The position numbers were made by a program, and so were the translations under genes. The notes beneath the pieces are model-generated. The model saw only the letters and a list, made by a program, of their open reading frames with translations. It was not told the origin of the DNA and made no database searches. A stretch of 64,000 nt of DNA from Neobacillus rhizosphaerae. Its GTDB lineage: Bacteria; Bacillota; Bacilli; Bacillales; Cytobacillaceae. Below, one piece after another: positions 63,445-64,000 of the stretch (its first letter is position 1; every line of letters starts with the position of its first letter). The DNA lies in the NCBI RefSeq assembly GCF_937468385.1, contig NZ_CALBWS010000002.1, forward strand, positions 214,419-278,418, given 5' to 3'.

Positions 63445-63536
63445 TGGCGGAGAGCAAGGGATTTGAACCCTTGAGACAGGGTTACCCGCCTACACGATTT
63501 CCAATCGTGCTCCTTCGGCCACTCGGACAGCTCTCC
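63445..63536 (-). tRNA. tRNA-Ser (GGA)
   Basis: 92 bases including CCA with long variable arm; anticodon GGA. Confidence 0.95.
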
Positions 63537-63543
63537 ATAAAAA

Positions 63544-63618
63544 TGGCTCCGCAGGTAGGACTCGAACCTACGACCGATCGGTTAACAGCCGATAGCTCTA
63601 CCACTGAGCTACTGCGGA
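63544..63618 (-). tRNA. tRNA-Asn (GTT)
   Basis: 75 bases including CCA; anticodon GTT. First tRNA after 5S rRNA. Confidence 0.95.
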
Positions 63619-63633
63619 ATAATTATATAACAG

Positions 63634-63749
<116 letters not shown>

Positions 63750-63880
63750 CCATTTATCAGACACTTTTTTATTATAATGTCTTTTTCATATTTTTCAAGA
63801 GGAAAATTTATTTTTTTCATTCCCTCAAAACTAGATAATGTAGAAGAAGTTTTTGTAAAATCGAGTTCACCTTAAAACTT

Positions 63881-64000
<120 letters not shown>

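Overview
The window is low-GC DNA from a member of the Bacillaceae, with a Neobacillus- or Bacillus-like gene set. The evidence is consensus Shine-Dalgarno sites, frequent TTG/GTG starts, sporulation genes (spoVR, prkA, yhbH), CcpA (cre), NagR and Fur-type operators, and an rRNA-tRNA operon whose tRNA order matches my recollection of trnD of B. subtilis. The right half (yhdB, spoVR, yhcTU, prkA-yhbH, trmL-yhbB-queG, rrnD/trnD) recalls the B. subtilis rrnD-spoVR region but is interleaved with other genes. The species cannot be fixed from this sequence.

Layout. 1-5300: DUF445 tail, a small haem-copper-oxidase-like membrane protein, the ycgR-ycgQ permease pair with His-rich loops, a secreted class C acid phosphatase and an amino acid permease. 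5300-9500: alanine locus (permease, adeR, ald, alr) with a cre site. 9600-11830: ring-opening dioxygenase plus hydrolase, and a divergent XRE-cupin regulator. 11950-18560: the full spoVR gene and, on the other side of a 4.5-kb block of five unassigned genes, a second 3'-terminal fragment of spoVR; this is the clearest accessory island. 18660-24610: M14 peptidase, yhdB, SDR, pgcA, yhcU, yhcT and a GlsB-type protein. 24980-26610: low-affinity phosphate uptake (DUF47 plus Pit). 27000-30900: proI, DUF3189, and the deoR/deoC/xapX/cdd nucleoside salvage group. 31200-33800: MMPL exporter and a cupin gene behind a Fur-like box. 33890-34740: decayed IS1182-type transposase between two inverted copies of a GC-rich 135-bp repeat. 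34830-38140: four-subunit 2-oxoacid:ferredoxin oxidoreductase with a P-loop ATPase. 38390-43620: YhgE/Pip protein, truncated 5'-nucleotidase-type phosphoesterase, a strongly structured leader and an NhaD/ArsB-type transporter. 43960-49940: gndA, GGDEF protein, KinB-like kinase and CAP lipoprotein. 50210-53690: N-acetylglucosamine operon with two NagR operators. 53970-61100: yhbH, prkA, a 30-residue membrane peptide, trmL, yhbB, queG and a B3/B4 protein. 61190-64000: tRNA-Gly, a 51-52-bp tandem repeat, 16 tRNAs, 5S rRNA and the 3' end of 23S rRNA, all on the minus strand.

Functional links: ald/alr/permease/AdeR handle L- and D-alanine; deoC/cdd process nucleosides under DeoR; nagA/nagB with NagR feed amino sugars into glycolysis; SpoVR, YhbH and PrkA form a phylogenetically linked sporulation/stress trio. 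The most unusual parts are the spoVR-associated island, the leader before the NhaD-type gene, and the tandem array beside the tRNAs. Functions rest on motif and family recognition by eye; no database search was run.
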